Positions 60,003 through 64,000 of a DNA stretch of 64,000 nt are shown in pieces; within the stretch, counting starts at the first letter, position 1; the number at the start of each line of letters is the position of its first letter. Origin of the DNA: Glycine soja (Eukaryota > Streptophyta > Magnoliopsida > Fabales > Fabaceae); NCBI RefSeq assembly GCF_004193775.1, contig NC_041004.1:32512411-32576410 (forward strand), written 5' to 3'. The position numbers were made by a program, and so were the translations under genes. The notes beneath the pieces were generated by a model that worked only from the letters and a program-made list of their open reading frames with translations, did no database searches and was not told where the DNA came from.

Positions 60003-60430
60003 GGACAATTCAATTTTAATAAAAAATTAGCCAAGGCATCGACAACTTGGTTGACTTCACGATAAATGTGCCTCCAAGAAAAAGTTTCATTCCTCTGAGC
60101 AATTTCTCTAATAGAGTGAACCATCTTTCAGTAGACAAGGGAATTAGTACAACCCTCCTCAATCATTTTTTTATTAATAAATATTAATTATTAATTTTTT
60201 TTAGTGAGAGAATCGAACCCATGAACTTCTCTTTTTTTTTTTTATTATCAAATCAATCTTGTAACTCTTACCTCAATCAACTTGATGGCTGTTTTAGAGT
60301 CAGATTCATTCAACAATCAAACCATTAAAGCCTCTGGCTGTTTGAGTCAGATTCATTCAACAATCAAATCATTAAAGCCTCTAGACCAACACAGACACCC
60401 CACCCTGAAAATTGAACATTTTGAACATCA
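60003..60430 (-). pseudogene. RNase H (RVT_3) fragment split by a small insertion
   Basis: Minus strand: LLNESDSKTAIKLIE, then after the insertion EEGCTNSLVY, MVHSIREIAQRNETFSWRHI and YREVNQVVDALANFLLK. This is the C-terminal half of the plant RVT_3 ribonuclease H domain (SDS ... HI-RE-N--AD-LA). A 48-bp direct duplication (60306-60353 and 60354-60400, landmark TTGAGTCAGATTCATTCAAC) repeats the LLNESDS part. Confidence 0.75.
60166..60270 (-). mobile_element. SINE-like insertion, 105 bp, with a 9-bp target duplication
   Basis: CCTCAATCA is present at 60157-60165 and again at 60271-60279, and the RNase H frame is continuous only if one copy plus the insert is removed. On the minus strand the insert has GGTAAGAG overlapping its start (A-box-like), GGGTTCGATTC (B-box-like, about 60219-60209) and an A/T-rich tail ending AAAAAAA. 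A tRNA-derived SINE is the natural reading; it is short for one. Confidence 0.6.
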
Positions 60431-62135
60431 AGACATCGGGTAGTCCGATAATAGCCCAAACATTATGATTTGCATAGGTGAGTGTCTTTCTTCAAATCTA
60501 TGCTATCTTGTTTGGATGGTGCCATGGTGAGTTTTCTTTCAATCTCCTTCCTGAAAAAAGTACCATCTTGAGCCATCCTCTGGCTTCACTTAGGAGTATC
60601 TTTGAGAAATACCTTGACAAGTTCCATGATGAGAGACATCACCAACCAACAATCCAGCATCCAGCCATGTGATGAAGTTCATCAGTTTTGATGTATACCT
60701 GTATTAACATTTCAGAAAGTAATGTAATGATCACGCCACTAATATCAAGTGTTCCCTGCAGTAAAAGGGCAATTCTAGTGCCCAAGGAGAATTTGACGAT
60801 AACACGCCAAATTTTATGTGTTTCTACTTTCTTGGTCGTTGCTTCTGCCAAGTAGCTAAGTATGAATTGTAGCTTCTACTTGACTCTTGATGGTTCTAGT
60901 TATTTTTGTATATCTTTCAATCAATGTATTTTTATTTTTTATCTTTGACAATTTTCGTAAATGATATGCACTTGTATTGTTTATTCCAAACATTATGCCT
61001 TAAGTAAAGCAATTTTTTATCCATTCTATTCTATATAATTCCCCATTTCTCTTGAGTTTATGTTTTGAACCATGTTTTCTAACACCTTCTCTAGAGTATA
61101 TGATATTTCTACTCAATTAGGAAGTGATTCACTTCTTTTCAACTATATCATGATTTAACTATAGCCTCGATAGCCTTTAATTCTACTGCTGTCTCCTTTT
61201 ATTTTTTTCATGTTCTGCTTATCTTTTTATGCACTTATTTTTGTGCTAATACTGATGGTTTTGGAAAAACAAATGGTGAACTCATTGTTTTGAAATTGTG
61301 GCTGGATCATCCCCAGCACATATTTCAAGTAATTTTGCAAATTTTCACAAAAATTTGTAAAAAAAAAAACAAATATGCAATACTAACAAGTCAAACTCCG
61401 GCATTAATTACAAACTTAATCACTACCTGACTTATCTCCTACCCTTTGACCCTTTCTGCTTAAAATTTCAAATTCAAATGCAACCCACTTTCAACTTTTG
61501 TTTTTATCCCCTAATAGCTTGTAAGTTTTCAAGTCAACAATAGTTAAATTACCATATAAAACCTGTGACATTAGCACAAGAAGAATAATGCGAACATTAA
61601 CAAAATATTGAACTACTGAAGTAACGTCTTAAATTCACCAAAAATAAAAAACAGTAACCTCTTAACTTTAAAGCATCAAATTGATATGATAATAAGTACT
61701 AGAGAGTAATTTAAGATGTTATACTTAAAATCATCAATTTAAATGCTAGCACACTTTCTGCCATCACTAAATATGCTTGTTTCGTTTCCAAACTAATGGG
61801 ACCACATGAATTTCAGCCAATAAAATTACGTTTTAAAGGTGTTAAAGTGTGTGTTGTCAGCACTCCTCTACAACATGTTACAATGATCGTGAAGAAAAAA
61901 GATCAGACACAGCATATTTTCTCATAGATGCAGACAAAATGCAGGTTTAGCAAATCAAAGAGGATAACAAAAACTACTAATTATTTCACCATCAAAATGA
62001 CTCAAGAATATAAAACTAAATATCATTCCAGAACTTTAAAGTAGCACATTACTAATATTCCTAACATAGACCTGCCAAAATTGTATGATAATTTTAAAAT
62101 AAGCTTTGGAAACAAATGAAAAGTGTAAACTGCTT
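60431..62135. other. Intergenic DNA and 3' flank of RPL37A
   Basis: Contains two short overlapping open frames on opposite strands around 60478-60851; neither has a domain I know (minus: KIWRVIVKFSLGTRIALLLQ). The last 100-200 bases before 62136 are probably the RPL37A 3' UTR. Nothing else seen. Confidence 0.5.
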
Positions 62136-63411
<1,276 letters not shown>

Positions 63412-63483
63412 TTTTTAGTGATAAGAGAAGAGGTATCGCTGCTACAAGTTAGAGGCGCGGCTGCTGAAGTTGAACCGTGAACG

Positions 63484-63490
63484 AGGGTTT
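63484..63490 (-). promoter_or_regulatory. Telo-box of RPL37A
   Basis: Minus strand AAACCCT, about 75 bases upstream of the ATG. Telo-boxes together with site II elements are typical of plant ribosomal protein promoters. Confidence 0.65.
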
Positions 63491-63538
63491 GTTGCCTGAG
63501 TAAAAGTATAACAACGCTTTTGAGGGTAGATAGAATGA

Positions 63539-63560
63539 TGGGCCGGCCTATTGCGGCCCA
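63539..63560. promoter_or_regulatory. Inverted pair of site II elements (TGGGCC)
   Basis: TGGGCC on plus at 63539-63544 and on minus at 63560-63555. These TCP-binding elements drive growth-linked expression of ribosomal protein genes. The pair faces both ways, so a gene to the right could share it. Confidence 0.65.
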
Positions 63561-63564
63561 TCTG

Positions 63565-64000
63565 TAAACCCATACCAATTAATTATTTAATGCACCAATT
63601 CTTTGCTTGTTGCACCTCCAAACTTTCCAATATCCCATTTTTACCCTTCTTTTTCCTCTCTCCCACCTCCCTGAACCACCACATTTGCGTGACCTCCACC
63701 ACTCACCCCCTCTTTCCTCTGTGCTGCCAGCCTGTCACCTCATCACCACCCAGATCTGCACACGCAAAATAAAGAAGGAAAGGTTGAATGAGGTGATTCA
63801 TTATGGATTGTGTAATATGTAGCGCTTATGTTGGTACAGATTGATCAATCCATAATATAGGTACGATGACAAAGTCTGCAGGGTGCGATGTGTGAAATAG
63901 ACAAAAGAGGGAATAGGGTGTTGAAAGAACATGAACTGAATTTGGAGAAAAAAACAGTTTCTGGAAAATTCTCCTTATGCAATATTGTGCATTGATCAAT
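63565..64000. other. Right flank, no gene recognised
   Basis: A pyrimidine/C-rich stretch (63600-63770) could be the leader of a plus-strand gene continuing past the window. Overlapping short open frames here are of low complexity. Confidence 0.4.

Noticed and set aside
60205..60225. tRNA gene suggested by GGGTTCGATTC
   Set aside because: Only a B-box-like string; no cloverleaf can be drawn, and the target duplication points to a SINE.
60478..60851. Overlapping short open frames on both strands
   Set aside because: No domain, no splice-supported extension and no second lesion pattern to judge by; left as unassigned.

Overview
The window looks like plant nuclear DNA from a legume, most likely soybean (Glycine) or a close relative. 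The reasons are the AT-rich intergenic DNA, GT-AG introns, plant-type LINE, copia, Helitron and Mutator elements, a five-exon plant ribosomal protein gene, and a copia LTR carrying GTAATCGATTAC palindromes. The species is an inference; the plant origin is firm. Only two genes look intact. One is a three-exon MORN-repeat membrane protein gene (31088-36684, +). The other is the cytosolic ribosomal protein eL43/RPL37A gene (62136-63411, -). Almost everything else is transposable element or gene debris.

Left part (1-16.8 kb): the 3' half of a decayed LINE (1-1905). Then an AT-rich tandem segmental duplication (about 2.88-6.32 kb). Then a probable 2.83-kb solo LTR of gypsy type (6663-9493). Next comes a run of gene fragments: a PIF/Harbinger nuclease, four exons of a MAP65 gene with their introns, and a La-motif (LARP1-like) exon. 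A truncated, frameshifted copia element follows (about 14480-16595).

Helitron (16812-28319, minus orientation, 11.5 kb): its right end starts with TC and its left end has a GC-rich hairpin followed by CTAG, inserted in an AT dinucleotide. In its reading direction it holds a degraded RPA-like OB-fold gene, a Rep/helicase gene with intact HUH and Walker motifs but cut off after helicase motif III, and, where the rest of the helicase should be, a four-exon gene for a two-domain B3-like protein with its own start and one in-frame stop. This B3 cargo is the most unusual thing in the window.

Middle (28.3-40.7 kb): an RNase H fragment, a long AT-rich stretch, the MORN gene and repeat-poor intergenic DNA.

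Mutator-like element (40757-57629, flanked by the 9-bp duplication TAAACCAAA): about 55-bp terminal inverted repeats, subterminal palindromes built on CATACGGATT, and 60-bp minisatellites near both ends. It carries a plant-mobile-domain (MAIN-like) pseudogene (+), a second element-specific ORF (+), and a minus-strand transposase remnant whose DDE core is missing but whose C-terminal half runs into an OTU protease-like domain. A complete 8.4-kb copia element (41601-50041, minus, 5-bp duplication AATTT, two 1161-bp LTRs) sits inside its left minisatellite.

Right part (57.6-64 kb): intergenic DNA with a cyclin-T fragment, a second Helitron-like terminus, an RNase H fragment split by a 105-bp SINE-like insertion with a 9-bp duplication, and the RPL37A gene with a bidirectional-looking site II/telo-box promoter.

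All calls were made by reading the sequence; no database or alignment program was used.
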